A stretch of 64,000 bases of DNA, from the NCBI GenBank assembly GCA_922989275.2, contig OV277858.1, positions 9,052,001 through 9,116,000 on the forward strand, written 5' to 3'. The notes beneath the pieces were generated by a model, which did no database searches, had not been told where the DNA came from, and saw only the letters and a program-made list of their open reading frames with translations. This stretch comes from Gari tellinella. Taxonomy: Eukaryota; Mollusca; Bivalvia; Cardiida; Psammobiidae. Positions 1 to 9,585 of the stretch are shown one piece after another; within the stretch, counting starts at the first letter, position 1; each line of letters opens with the position of its first letter. The position numbers and the translations under genes are program-made.

Positions 1-62
1 AGACAGTGAAGACCCCGATAAGACGTCGCATTTACGGCTACCTATCAGGGTCTGCACTGTCT
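1..62. repeat. Short imperfect hairpin at window edge
   Basis: The first ~20 bases (AGACAGTGAAGACCCCGATA) are nearly the reverse complement of bases 42-61 (ATCAGGGTCTGCACTGTCT), with about 20 bases of loop between them. This fits a small palindromic MITE or the end of a larger foldback continuing left of the window. No coding potential was seen. Confidence 0.6.
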
Positions 63-1559
63 GTTATTATACACGTTAGGTTCGCGAACGGATTGAGAAC
101 CATGTAAGTCGGTATTAGATTAAATACTTGGTTTATTGATATGTTCTCGCACACTACCTTCTATGATTATATCCAACAACTACCATATACATATAAGGGG
201 CGCACAGCAGATGCCGCATGTCATCCAAATACTGCATACGAATATTAAACAATTGCAAGCATGACACACAAACAACTATCCGAAAAAACTAGTTTATAAC
301 AAGGTTTGCAATACGTTTCAATTTCTATCTAGATATTTTAGAAGGATTAGAGTATGCGCTAAGCTTCAGTTCGTATCTAGAACTCTAAGAAAGTATGCAG
401 GCACGTACATAAATACAGTAGGACCTCTCCATCACGGCCACTAGAAGAAAGCTAAATTAATTTATCAGAGACAGGTGACTGATCAAGGCAAGGGAATAGT
501 TAAACAGAAAGCTCCAAAAAGAGCTTAATGTTTCATTGACTTTCCACTCCGAGCAGTCAGCTGACCTAAACACAATTCAGTGGTCGTATAAGAGAGGCTG
601 TACTGTATTTTTCGTACAGACAATGAAAGTTCAGAGGCACTGCGGCACCCACCGAACATCTCTCGTACATGTATGAGTTTACAATAAACATGTTACAGAG
701 CTGACATATGTTGATCTTTTCAAACATTTATTTTTCGAGCATCTACAATTCAAATAAGTAAACAGCGAATATTAAGATCATAACGTTACAGGGTGTAGCG
801 TGATCAGGATCCAGACTGCCGCTATAAATCGTTATTTATATAAAGCCCAATCCATATATTTCCTGTAACAAACACATTTATACAAAAGCATCTACTCTTA
901 TAATTAGAACAAATTGACGTAGACATGTTCAATACAAAAATAAACCGTGCACTTACCCTCAACGTGCCGAAATCACAGAACAAACATTGTTTTGCTCGGT
1001 CTCGTTCAGTTGTTCTGCTGAATAACTACCATTTTACATATAGAACCGTCAACCGCAAGCATTATCCGACGGATGAGACGCCGATTAACTCGATGTCCCG
1101 TCCGGATCCGAACCGCCTACAAACTCAAACGCATTAAAAACCTCAGCAGGTTGAAATGTTATTATTCACAACGTGGAATCAGTAGCAACCCCTCCGTTTC
1201 GACCACCAACTTTTGTTAAAAACAGGCAGCTAAAAGCAGACGACTACCCAAAACAATTCAAACGCAATTGAGGAAGCTCCCGAAGGAGCCCTGTGTTCCG
1301 CCTTTACTCTACCTCAAGCCGCCATCCGTCTGTTATATATTTCAATCAATCAGCCTTCTTTATGGTGGTCGCAACATGAAGAAACAATGCACATGTATAT
1401 TAAACAATAACCCAGGTATAATAATATACCAGGCAAAAAAAATCAATTTTCGTCTCGAAACAATCTGGTTTTATGAATTTAACCCTGTCCGTAGAAATGA
1501 CGACGGTACCATAAACATATGATCAAATAAGCGTTCGCATTGAACACAACACATGTTCC
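63..1559. other. No gene seen
   Basis: This is AT-rich sequence with only short chance reading frames (for example at 925-1137 and 1268-1522). Neither shows a domain, a repeated motif or a convincing splice site. I see nothing else in it. Confidence 0.6.
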
Positions 1560-1830
1560 TAGCAGGTATGTCCCCACTACGCACCGACACATGCAATACA
1601 ACGACGCCTCAATCCCTGATCACTTGTTGGGACATTATTTGCCACTCCTGGCGCAGCACTAGCCACATTTGCTCTAACGTCGAAACGCCGTGACGTGAAA
1701 TATGCTCTATGGGTGCCAAGTCCGGAGATCAATGAAGCATTTCGATGTTGCTGTCATGTAAAAGGTCGATGGTTGTACTTGCGACATAAGGGCGGACATT
1801 ATTTTGTTGAAACGCGCATCTGATATGACG
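1560..1830 (-). pseudogene. Tc1/mariner-like transposase, C-terminal fragment
   Basis: On the minus strand the segment encodes FQQNNVRPYVASTTIDLL (about 1770-1815), then a broken stretch containing SPDLAPIEH (about 1700-1730). These are the two C-terminal catalytic-core landmarks of DD34E Tc1-type transposases, which cut and paste DNA elements with terminal inverted repeats. In the family the first motif normally carries an Asp where this copy reads Asn (QQNN), so one metal-binding residue is lost. A stop and a frame change lie between the motifs. The Glu in PIEH is kept. The N-terminal DNA-binding region is absent here. This is a dead fragment. Confidence 0.8.
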
Positions 1831-1853
1831 CTGACTGGTTTGACGTTGACATT

Positions 1854-1895
1854 TATTCCTAAGTAACGTTACATACTTATTCCTAAGTAACGTTA
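1854..1895. repeat. 24 bp-spaced duplication at the edge of the Tc1 remnant
   Basis: The 18-mer TATTCCTAAGTAACGTTA occurs at 1854-1871 and again at 1878-1895. It sits immediately upstream (minus sense) of the Tc1-like reading frame, so it may be replication slippage at the broken end. Confidence 0.7.
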
Positions 1896-1915
1896 ACCGA
1901 CTTCTAAAGTTCATA

Positions 1916-2587
1916 GGTAGTTAAGGCCTGAGTGCATATCACAAGATTGTTGACACAATTATTGGGCGGGCAGACGTTGGTACATGTATTTCATCGCTAC
2001 TTCCGGTTTGTTGTGAAATATGGAAATAACGTCGTTTTTGACTGACGTAACATTGACGTTAACAACTCATGAATTGTAATGAATAAGTTGTTTAAATTCT
2101 ATTATTCCACATTAATTAATAGTTACATTCGCTCCGCATTGTCCTTATATGACACTATTCTAAAAACAGACATGCATGTTTCAATGACTGCTCACTTAAA
2201 ATCCAGTTCGAGCCGGCTGGTTTAGGGCGGAGCTATACTGATCACTTTCAAATCGATACAGAGAAGTCCGTATGGTATGCGTGGTTAACGCGGAATAATA
2301 CTGACCCAGTTAGGACCTATTTTCAGGTTTATCAATGGGGAATAGTAACCTGATAGGTAAACATAAACACTCCACTACTATTGAAAAGCTGCGATACAAT
2401 GGCGGCTTTTTCAGTGTACATGTGGAAAATTTATGCTACAATCAGCAAATAAAAATAAAAATAAGCCTAAATCCATGCCCTAGGCGTATACATAAATACT
2501 AAACAATACTTTTTTATGGTTTATTTTTACCTTCAAGTCAATAGAAATTATTATACATGTATATAGTTCGTCTGCTAATTAACAATC
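1916..2587. other. No gene seen
   Basis: AT-rich spacer leading into the recombinase pseudogene. It could hold that element's 5' end, but no terminal repeat or promoter motif can be defended. Confidence 0.5.
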
Positions 2588-2812
2588 ATGGATGAATTCG
2601 ACGACGAGTTTCTATCGGCAGTTGATTTTGAACAAACTGACATGGTCTGTTTTGAAAGTTGCAAATGGAGAATGACCTAAAAGTCCTTAATCAGCCACCA
2701 ATTCCTGGATGATTTGCTGAAGTAGACAATGATATGCTAGAAACTTTTTTTGATTCAAACCAATCTGTATCAACAAAGATAAATACTAGATGGGGTTTGA
2801 AAATATTTCAAG
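2588..2812 (+). pseudogene. Crypton-type tyrosine recombinase, degenerate exon 1
   Basis: A start codon at 2588 opens MDEFDDEFLSAVDFEQTD, an acidic N-terminus. The frame is then lost near 2660-2675. A second frame carries an in-frame TGA at 2710-2712 and ends in TRWGLKIFQ at 2785-2811. The exon stops at AAG|GTAAGG (2812|2813), a strong splice donor. Joined to the acceptor at 4883 it reads KIFQ then DWHSSVFGD in phase, which is why I treat both parts as one gene. The TRW..K.F..W pattern is typical of the N-terminal region of the animal recombinase-like family related to Crypton transposons. The frameshift and stop make it a pseudogene. Confidence 0.65.
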
Positions 2813-2873
2813 GTAAGGGCGACAGCTTAAAGCAATATGACAGTAAAACAGAAAGCTCCTTAATGAGTTTAAA

Positions 2874-2933
2874 GCAAGGTGATAGTAAAGCAGAAAGCTC
2901 ATGAAGGAGCTTTCTGCTTTACTGTCACCTTGC
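2874..2933. repeat. Near-perfect 60 bp hairpin
   Basis: The left arm begins GCAAGGTGATAGTAAAGCAG and the right arm ends CTGCTTTACTGTCACCTTGC; they pair over about 28 bases around a very short loop. A partial direct copy of the left arm precedes it at about 2832-2862, so the element has also been duplicated or slipped. Confidence 0.8.
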
Positions 2934-3264
2934 AGTAAGCACTGTGTACAGTACAGTACCTCTAAACAAAACCATAATCTAGAAAAAGGCTACATCTACA
3001 TTACATTAAATAGTACCCCATAATATTTTAATCAAAATTTATACAAAGCCTGAGGCGTCATATCAATAAAGCAAAAATTGCCTAAATGCTCTTTTTCCAT
3101 TGCTTTACCCCATAGCCCGATTCTAGTTTTGAAGATTGGTGACCACTAAAACAGGTCAAAGTAAAGCAGTTGCGCCTTAAGGCGTATTTTGCTTTACTTT
3201 AAATCTGCTTTACTTTACCATCTGCTAGAATATAGAAAAGTATTAAGATCATACATATTCATAA

Positions 3265-3865
3265 AGCAGTGGCGAATACGTTATTCGTTCCCAATCAACG
3301 TCTTTCCACTAAAACTATTATTCCTGTGCAAACAGTTTGGAGCCTAATCAGACCCTGGGTTCCAAACTGTTTGCCATTCAGATGAATACAAATAAAATGA
3401 TCAGAATTATACAAAAAAATCATTTTCTACATTTCAATACATTGGGTTTGCATTTCATGGAAAAGAATAACTTATTCTCCACTCAGCGATGATAGTTTAT
3501 ATAAATCATTGCCCCGCTCTAGTACAACGATCTGTCGATAACAATGAATTTCAAAACCAACAAGAGAGCCATCGCCTACAATTCGCTCACCTGAGACCAT
3601 CGTAGCAGAACTGACTGGACAAGACAATATTTTGATAAACCATGGAGAAAACGTTATTCTTTCCAAATAAATGCGTTTACGCTAAAACTACTATTTCAAC
3701 TGCAAACAGTTTGGAGCCAGTTCAGACGTCTGGATACCCGGCGTCTGACCAGGCTCCAAACTGTTTGTCACTCAGCTTTATATCAATAATCAGAATTGTT
3801 AAATAGTTGTTACTTTCTACATTTTAGTGCAATACGTTTGCGTTTAAACGAATAATGTTTTCTCC
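3265..3865. repeat. Two direct copies of a hairpin-centred repeat
   Basis: Two ~200-220 bp segments (about 3265-3490 and 3645-3865) share the flanks AACGTTATTC, CTAAAACTA, CAGAATT, TTTCTACATTT and TTCTCCACT. Each is centred on a hairpin whose arms are GCAAACAGTTTGGAGCC and its complement (about 3330-3376 and 3697-3771). The loops differ: the second is longer and has its own inner stem, CAGACG...CGTCTG. Tandem duplication of a foldback element is the simplest reading. Confidence 0.75.
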
Positions 3866-3979
3866 ACTGTAACAGTAAAAAACCCAACACCGCCTCCCCT
3901 AACAGAGCTAATTTTAACCCAAGAGACATAATTTTAACAATGTTCAAAAAGAACCTGTACATGATGCTACAGTGGTAAA

Positions 3980-4234
3980 TACGCTATTCCTACACACTTT
4001 ACGCGTTTCTTACACATTTAGTATCCGTTTGGTTAAACGCCTTTCCTAGCCGTTTCTTTACACGTTTAAAAGAGCCCGGATGAAAGGGTCATCATTTCCC
4101 CGACAACTGTATTGGTATAATCGTTTATTAACGCCTTTAAACGCGTTAAAATCGTTAGGCGTTAACCGTTCGTTAACTGTTCACTATGTGTTTCATACGC
4201 ATAGATTAACACGTAAATTGGTAGGAATAGCGTA
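3980..4234. mobile_element. MITE with 14 bp terminal inverted repeats
   Basis: The element starts TACGCTATTCCTAC (3980-3993) and ends with the exact complement GTAGGAATAGCGTA (4221-4234). The interior is rich in TTAAACGC and GTTTA-type words (CGTTTAAA, CCTTTAAACGCG, GGCGTTAACC), some arranged as inverted pairs. It has no coding capacity, so it would be non-autonomous. No clear target duplication was found. Confidence 0.75.
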
Positions 4235-4351
4235 TGTGCCAAATACATAAACTCCGACCCTCATATATTTTGATAACACTATTTAACATTTCCTTACTTT
4301 TTCACTTTAGTTGTCATGGCAACCATAGCTTTGCATTGTTTGTTTTTTAAG

Positions 4352-4507
4352 AAATGAATTGCGTACTTCCGGTATTCATGCGGTGATGAAACTCAGTCGC
4401 TTTTACTAGTAAAGATAGTGAAGCCTGAAGGGCTTCACGTTGTTCTTTGCTAGTAAAAGCGACTGAGTTTCATCACCGTATGAATACCGGAAGTATGCAA
4501 TTCATTT
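4352..4507. mobile_element. Foldback element family B, copy 1
   Basis: This is a ~156 bp palindrome. Outer arms AATTGCGTACTTCCGG and its complement are followed by a second stem around GATGAAACTCAGTCGC, then TTTACTAG, and a central hairpin GAAGCC-TGAA-GGGCTTC. A second copy lies at 8672-8827 with the same outer arms and core but a different middle stem. It is non-coding. Confidence 0.85.
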
Positions 4508-4592
4508 TTTTTAATATATGAAATAAAAATGTTGTTGAAAGTGAATGTATCTGTAAAACCCCACACACGTTTATTAAAAGTATAACAATCAG

Positions 4593-4819
4593 GGCTCCAG
4601 ATAAGAGAGGGTACACCAGGAGCTATTAAATGTAATCTATCTCCTTGGGTAAACTGAACAAACACAAATTTCTGACTCATTCAGCACAAAATCCTATGGT
4701 GTTAGCACTCAATAAAATTGTCTCGAAGAGACAATTTTAATGAGTAGTGACACCATAGAGTTTAATGCACAGATAACACATTTTTAGCTATTTAAATACT
4801 ACTCCCCTTATCTGGAGCT
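4593..4819. mobile_element. Palindromic MITE family A, copy 1
   Basis: The ends are GGCTCCAGATAAG and CTTATCTGGAGC. The centre is a long hairpin, CCTATGGTGTTAGCACTCA ... GTCTCGAAGAGAC ... GAGTAGTGACACCATAG (about 4690-4762). Other copies are at 7898-8083, 36312-36510 and 55252-55439. It is non-coding and lies 64 bases upstream of the recombinase exon 2 acceptor. Confidence 0.85.
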
Positions 4820-4883
4820 CTCAGAATTAGATTTATTCATCATAACTATATAATGTATCATTTATCACTTGTTTTGATTTCAG

Positions 4884-5931
4884 ACTGGCACTCAAGTGTG
4901 TTTGGTGATGTTTTGGAACTTGGTGATGTCCCACCTTCAATTTTGGCAGAGAAACTTGCTAAGTTTTACTGTGAGGCCAGGCCACAAGATAAAAGCTCTG
5001 GTGGTTTCTACCACAAAACGACACTTAAGAACATTAGAGGAGCAATAAATAGACATATTCAAGACTTGAGGCGAACTATAGACATAGTTAGAGACAAGGA
5101 CTTTGTGTATTCCAATAGAGTTTTGAATGGCTTATTAAAATCCATGACAGCAAGTGGTTTGTCAAAACCAATTAAACATAAACAAGTCATACCAACATCT
5201 GATTTGGAAAAGATCCAACAATATATGGCCAATGCACCTACAAATCCAATAATTCTAAGACAGTGTGTATGGTATCAGTTAGCTATTCACTTCTGTAGTA
5301 GGAGGTTTGAGTTTCACCATCAATTAACAAAGACATCATTTGAATTTCTCTGTGATAAAAATGGACATGAAATGTAAAACTATCACATGAAACATGTCAA
5401 AAAATCTTCCAGAGTGGTGTACAGTCGGATGAGGCTCCACATGACAAGCGCATGTATGCCACAGGCCAGGCAAACTGTCCTGTGGAAATGTTGCGCCTTC
5501 TTATTAAGAAGACAGTACCAAAGGCTCAAGCTCTGTTTAACTCATGTGTGCCAAATGCTGAACATTATCCACAAAATTTTGGTTGCTGGTTTGATAATAA
5601 GCCCCTTGCAAAGCGCACTTTTGTCAATTTTCTACCAGATATTTGTAAGTCAAGTAATTGTTCAGGAAGATACACAGCCCACTGCCTAAGAGCAACAGCC
5701 ATTACACGGATGAATGACGCTGGCTTTGAGGCACGGCATATCATGTTCATGTCTGGCCATAGAAATGAAAGTTCAATCAGATCCTACAATAGGAACTTAT
5801 ATTCTGAACAGAAACAGCAGCTTAGTACATCCCTTTGCTCAGTGTCATCTACAGCAACCATGTCTGAAAATGAACAAAACAAGCAAGTTTCAGAATCAAA
5901 TGATGTAAACAGGTTGGCTATACTAAAGTAG
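4884..5931 (+). pseudogene. Crypton-type tyrosine recombinase, catalytic exon (frameshifted)
   Basis: The exon starts after TTTCAG at 4883 and runs to TAG at 5931. The first frame (to 5377) encodes DWHSSVFGDVLELGDVPP through a conserved CSRR. It shifts frame near 5370-5378 and continues as KLSHETCQK, then the catalytic tail AHCLRATAITRMNDAG (about 5680-5726), FMSGHRNESS and SIRSYNRN. Tyrosine recombinases use R...HxxR...H/W...Y. The SRR arginine, HCLR, the GHR histidine and the SY tyrosine nucleophile all appear present. These enzymes integrate and excise DNA through a 3'-phosphotyrosine link. The frameshift and broken exon 1 indicate loss of function. An alternative is a host gene derived from the same family, but the damage argues against an active host copy. 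Confidence 0.8.
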
Positions 5932-6877
5932 TTCAAGTACTCTTGAAAATGTTCAAAATTTTAGTGCCACCACCAATTCATCGCAAATGGGATTCATGTC
6001 CAATGCGACATTTCAAAATTGTACTGTGAATCTACAGTTTAAATAATCCATTGAAAACTAAATGGCTGATGTGTTCAGAATGTTATTTGTCTGAGCTAAA
6101 AGTACATTTGATTTAAATTGTTTCAAAGGAATGTTCTTCAAGGGGCATTCTGCTTTATTTTCAGACGCTTTAAACAAGCATCTAACAGATACCTGGCCAG
6201 ACATGAACATTGTATGTTGTGTTTCCCTTATCGGGACGATGCCACAGTGTTACCAGTTCAAAAGAAATATATTTTCACTAATCAGATTCAGTATTCTAAA
6301 GCAGCTGTCATTATCAACATTTTATTGCATTTCTGTTCCCGTGTTCATTAGGTTTGCAAAGAAGAGCTTTTCTGAACAAAGCTTGTAATCTATCTTTGCT
6401 CGTAAAATATATGCGTTGAAAGGAGCATACTGCTCTACGTATAGCTGCTTTAACCCATTACCCCAATAATATGCCTTTTTACGCCTTGATTTATCCCTCC
6501 ACCTAAGAAAATATTTTAATGTTACACAGTCATGATTTTAATATGTATCTTAACATGTACTCATTATTTTCTAGCTGATAGTAGCTTAAAGCAGGCTGAA
6601 ATTAAAGCAGATTGCACATTAATGCTTATTCTGTTTTACTTTCAATCTGCTTTAAGTGGTCGCATATCTTTAATACTCTTGAAAAAGATTATGGGGTAAC
6701 ATTTTTAACTAGTATATATACCACACACCTGGTAACCTGTATCTCAGCTGACTTTAAACTGTAAGTCACTCAAAAATAAGTTTAATGTATTTTGAAGAAA
6801 TTGTTTTGTACATTTCATTTGCGATTTTGTTGCCGAAATGAACGACAAAATGTTTAATTTTTTTAGTTTACTCTCTT
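5932..6877. other. 3' flank of the recombinase, no gene seen
   Basis: Two overlapping short frames at 6118-6388 look like chance. A TTAAAGCAGATTG / CAATCTGCTTTA inverted pair at about 6602-6653 echoes the TAAAGCAG hairpins of the upstream intron. It may mark the element's own repeat sequence, but no terminal repeat could be fixed. Confidence 0.45.
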
Positions 6878-6885
6878 ATCTGGAG

Positions 6886-7179
6886 CACAAGTGCCAGACG
6901 CAACCTTTGCCCGAAAATAACACCTCCAAACACAAATAAATTGAATAAAACCATAAAAACACCCGTTTCTATGATCAAACACCATATTCTACAGCTCATT
7001 TTTTGAAGATTTTTTTTATATATATTTAGTGATACTATATAAAAACAAATTGTTTAAAAACTGACCTTTAGGTCAGAATATGGTGTTTGCTCATAGAAAC
7101 GGGTGTTTTTATTGTTTTATTCACTTTATTTGTGTTTGGAGGTGATATATTGGGGCAAAGCATGCGTCTGGCACCTGTG
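6886..7179. mobile_element. hAT-like palindromic MITE inserted into a family A end
   Basis: A 294 bp element whose first 16 bases, CACAAGTGCCAGACGC, match the complement of its last 16 (GCGTCTGGCACCTGTG) at 15 of 16 positions. The inverted repeats continue inward over roughly 100 bases (CACCTCCAAACACAAATAAA, AAACACCCGTTTCTATGA). It is flanked by an exact 8 bp direct repeat ATCTGGAG (6878-6885 and 7180-7187). An 8 bp duplication and CA...TG ends fit hAT-superfamily mobilisation. The target is the ATCTGGAGC end of a family A element, so this insertion is the younger one. Confidence 0.85.
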
Positions 7180-7215
7180 ATCTGGAGCTCTGCTTTTCTG
7201 TACATTGATGAGGGA

Positions 7216-7416
7216 AATTAAGGTTGAACATCCCTAATGAGATCGAGTCAATGTCGGTATTTCAATAGAACAACAGACCATGGTCTTCAACTGACTGTCC
7301 GTACAAAACCATGCAAACAGACTGTCAGCTGAGAAGAATGGCTGATCACTTAAGATGTTTGATAACTGAATTTGAATAGCAGAGATTAGCTAATCTCATT
7401 AGGGACTTTCAACCTT
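7216..7416. mobile_element. MITE with ~24 bp terminal inverted repeats
   Basis: The left end TTAAGGTTGAACATCCCTA and the right end TAGGGACTTTCAACCTTG are imperfect complements, continuing inward to TGAGAT / ATCTCA. Internal inverted words such as ACCATGGTCTTC and GACTGTC suggest further folding. A lone copy of the right end lies at about 53093-53126. It is non-coding. Confidence 0.65.
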
Positions 7417-7897
7417 GTATGCATCAGAAGGGGCTTCTGTAAATTAAATGGTTCAGCGGCCAGTCTGCCACCCTTCCTCTGCATAATCAACTCAAATCTC
7501 TATGATTAAATAGACTATATTATATCTTGTGAAAATTAAAACTCAAAACACGAATAAAAATGTACTTACGTGGTTTCAACTTGCTTTATGTTTTCTTTTC
7601 CACAAGTTATAGCCACATCAAATCAATGTTGGCTTTGTTTTCATGCTACTAGTACAGTTTCTCATGACTGCATCATCTGAAATGATACAAAGTGACAAAC
7701 AGTTTATGCACAGAATTTAAAAAAAAAAATCAGTGTAGCCACTGTAGGATGTAATTCTGTGGTTTATGAACTCGTTCAGATATCACCATCAATGATCTGA
7801 CATTCTTATTTGAAAGGTATTCCTTTCAAAATGATCATTTACCAATCTACATCACACTTACTCGATATTACTGTCAATCTGACTATGTGTCCTCACA
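7417..7897. other. No gene seen
   Basis: Spacer between two MITEs. I see no conserved reading frame or repeat in it. Confidence 0.5.
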
Positions 7898-8083
7898 GCT
7901 CCAGATAAGGGGAGTATTTCAAAAACTAAAATCTTTATTTCTGCATTAAACCCTATGGTGTTACTACTCATTAGTATCGTCTCGAAGAGTCGATTCTAAT
8001 GAGTAGTAACACCATAGGATTTTGTGCTGAAATAAGTGAGAAAATGTTGGATTTGTTCAGTTTACTCCCTCTTATCTGGAGCC
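7898..8083. mobile_element. Palindromic MITE family A, copy 2
   Basis: The ends are GCTCCAGATAAGGGGAGTA and CTCTTATCTGGAGC. The central palindrome is CCTATGGTGTTACTACTCAT ... GTCTCGAAGAG ... ATGAGTAGTAACACCATAGG (about 7952-8025), almost perfect. Compared with copy 1, the stem next to the loop differs, but each copy's arms agree with each other. Confidence 0.85.
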
Positions 8084-8671
8084 CTGGTCCTGTAATTCAG
8101 TTCTACACTATAACAACATCGTGTTAAAATGGTGGCTGGATGGGACCCAAGATGTCCATTTGTTTACAGATAAATATTGCTTGAATACATATTGTTGCAA
8201 ACATTAAAAACGTAGCGTATCAGACTATTATATCAAGTAATGAGTGAAGCATAAATATTGAAATGTACTTACCGTTAGCATAGAAAAATCCTTTAATAAA
8301 ATATTTCGTATACAGTGACCTCCACTCCCGCTTTTGTCAGTTTCACACAAGATGGCGTATGAGTAAATCGGTTTTAAAAAACGCGACCTAAATTTAAGAT
8401 TTAAGATAAAGATGCTTATAATACAAACATTTCGTAAATTCCTGTGCTTTTAAATGTCTCAAAGTGGTTTTTAAACATAACGAGAAAGTTTACCGGTTAA
8501 AAGTCTAAATTTATCCAGTAATTATAATATGTGACTGGGACTATTTTCACTCCATATATAGAGATCGTTACTATCAATTAGCAACGCATAGCAACGGGCA
8601 AAGTGTCTATTAGTACGGGAATGTACATTTCTGGTTCAATTCTCAGTTCACAATGGAATATAAATATAAGC
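8084..8671. other. No gene seen
   Basis: AT-rich spacer. It contains GATGGCG-type words but no open reading frame of note. Confidence 0.5.
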
Positions 8672-8827
8672 AATAAATTGCGTACTTCCGGCATTCATGA
8701 GCTGATAACACTTCAATGCTGTTACTAGCAAAGTTAAGCAAGAAGCCCATCGGGCTTCACGCACTTTACTAGTAACAGCATTGAAGTGGTATCAGCTCAT
8801 GAATGCCAGAAGTACGCAATTCATTTC
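8672..8827. mobile_element. Foldback element family B, copy 2
   Basis: A 156 bp palindrome, the same length as copy 1. The outer arm ATTGCGTACTTCCGGCATTC, the inner TTACTAG and the centre GAAGCCC-ATC-GGGCTTC are shared. The middle stem is GATAACACTTCAATGCTG here but GATGAAACTCAGTCGC in copy 1. The right end abuts the start of a Tc1-like reading frame. Confidence 0.85.
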
Positions 8828-8839
8828 TTAAATGAAATA

Positions 8840-8981
8840 AAGCTTCTAACCTAAACCGCTGTCGGAGATGACTGATATTTCTTGTTGAAATGTTGAATAT
8901 ACCAGCAACACGGTAGATGCTGATACCGGCTTCCAACATCCTGATGGCTCGGTTACGTTCTTCTAGCGATAATCTAGGCAA
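8840..8981 (-). pseudogene. Tc1-like transposase, N-terminal DNA-binding fragment
   Basis: The minus strand opens with MPRLSLEERNRAIRMLEAG followed by VAGIFNISTRNISHLRQRFR. This is a helix-turn-helix of the type found at the start of Tc1-like transposases, where it binds the terminal inverted repeats. Coding similarity stops at about residue 46, where the foldback element B copy 2 begins. No continuation is visible on the far side (below 8672), so the rest was lost or never present. The initiator ATG at 8979-8981 is the natural start. Confidence 0.8.
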
Positions 8982-9585
8982 ATATTACCGCATTCTATCG
9001 CATAAATGAAACTTAAATGCGATGGCTATATGAAGAGTAAGTTGTTTCTAGAGACAATTTCTCGTGCTACACGTGCAGTACAGTTTGTGTACTTTCTGGA
9101 AATTCGACCGCCATTCTATAGACTCAAATAGCAAATAACGTCAGACATATACACGTAGTTAGCAGGCAATGCGGGTCAAATTTATCAAAAAGAAAATTAA
9201 TCTTGTAGTTTTTCTTCAGAAAAAGGATGTCTTAATTAGTAAAAGAAAAATAATTAGTGAAATGTAAGCAGTATTTATTTAGATCGTGTGATATGAAGTT
9301 TTACACGATATATTATAGTGGACTATTTTTTTGCCTGGTTTATAAAAATAGCCTCCCAACGAATATTAACAAACACATGAGCAATCAATAGTGATTAGAG
9401 ATTAGTTGATCATTTTCCATGTTTGGATCCGGACCGACCTTCAAGAACCCAACTTAAGTAGTAAAATGCGATTACCCCCACTATAAAACCCTGTCGAATC
9501 AAAGCTCATTGCCGACTGTTTGAAGTCAGATCAGACGCCAGTTAGCTAGTTGTATGATCAAGAAGAAAACTGTCATAGATCCGCC
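8982..9585. other. No gene seen
   Basis: This flanks the Tc1-like N-terminus on one side and the reverse transcriptase fragment on the other. A GTGCAGTACAGTTTGTGTAC stretch at about 9075 could be a transposon end, but its partner is missing. Confidence 0.4.

Larger units (their letters stand above)
2813..4883 (+). other. Intron of the recombinase pseudogene, filled with hairpin elements
   Basis: It is bounded by GTAAGG at 2813 and TTTTGATTTCAG ending at 4883. Within its 2,071 bases lie at least five palindromic or inverted-repeat insertions, listed separately. Between 3100 and 3230 there are further small hairpins built on a TAAAGCAG motif. No coding sequence is visible inside. Confidence 0.65.

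Noticed and set aside
4853..5931. Bacterial XerC/D-type recombinase from contamination
   Set aside because: The gene has a spliceosomal intron, eukaryotic flanks and an animal Crypton-like N-terminus.
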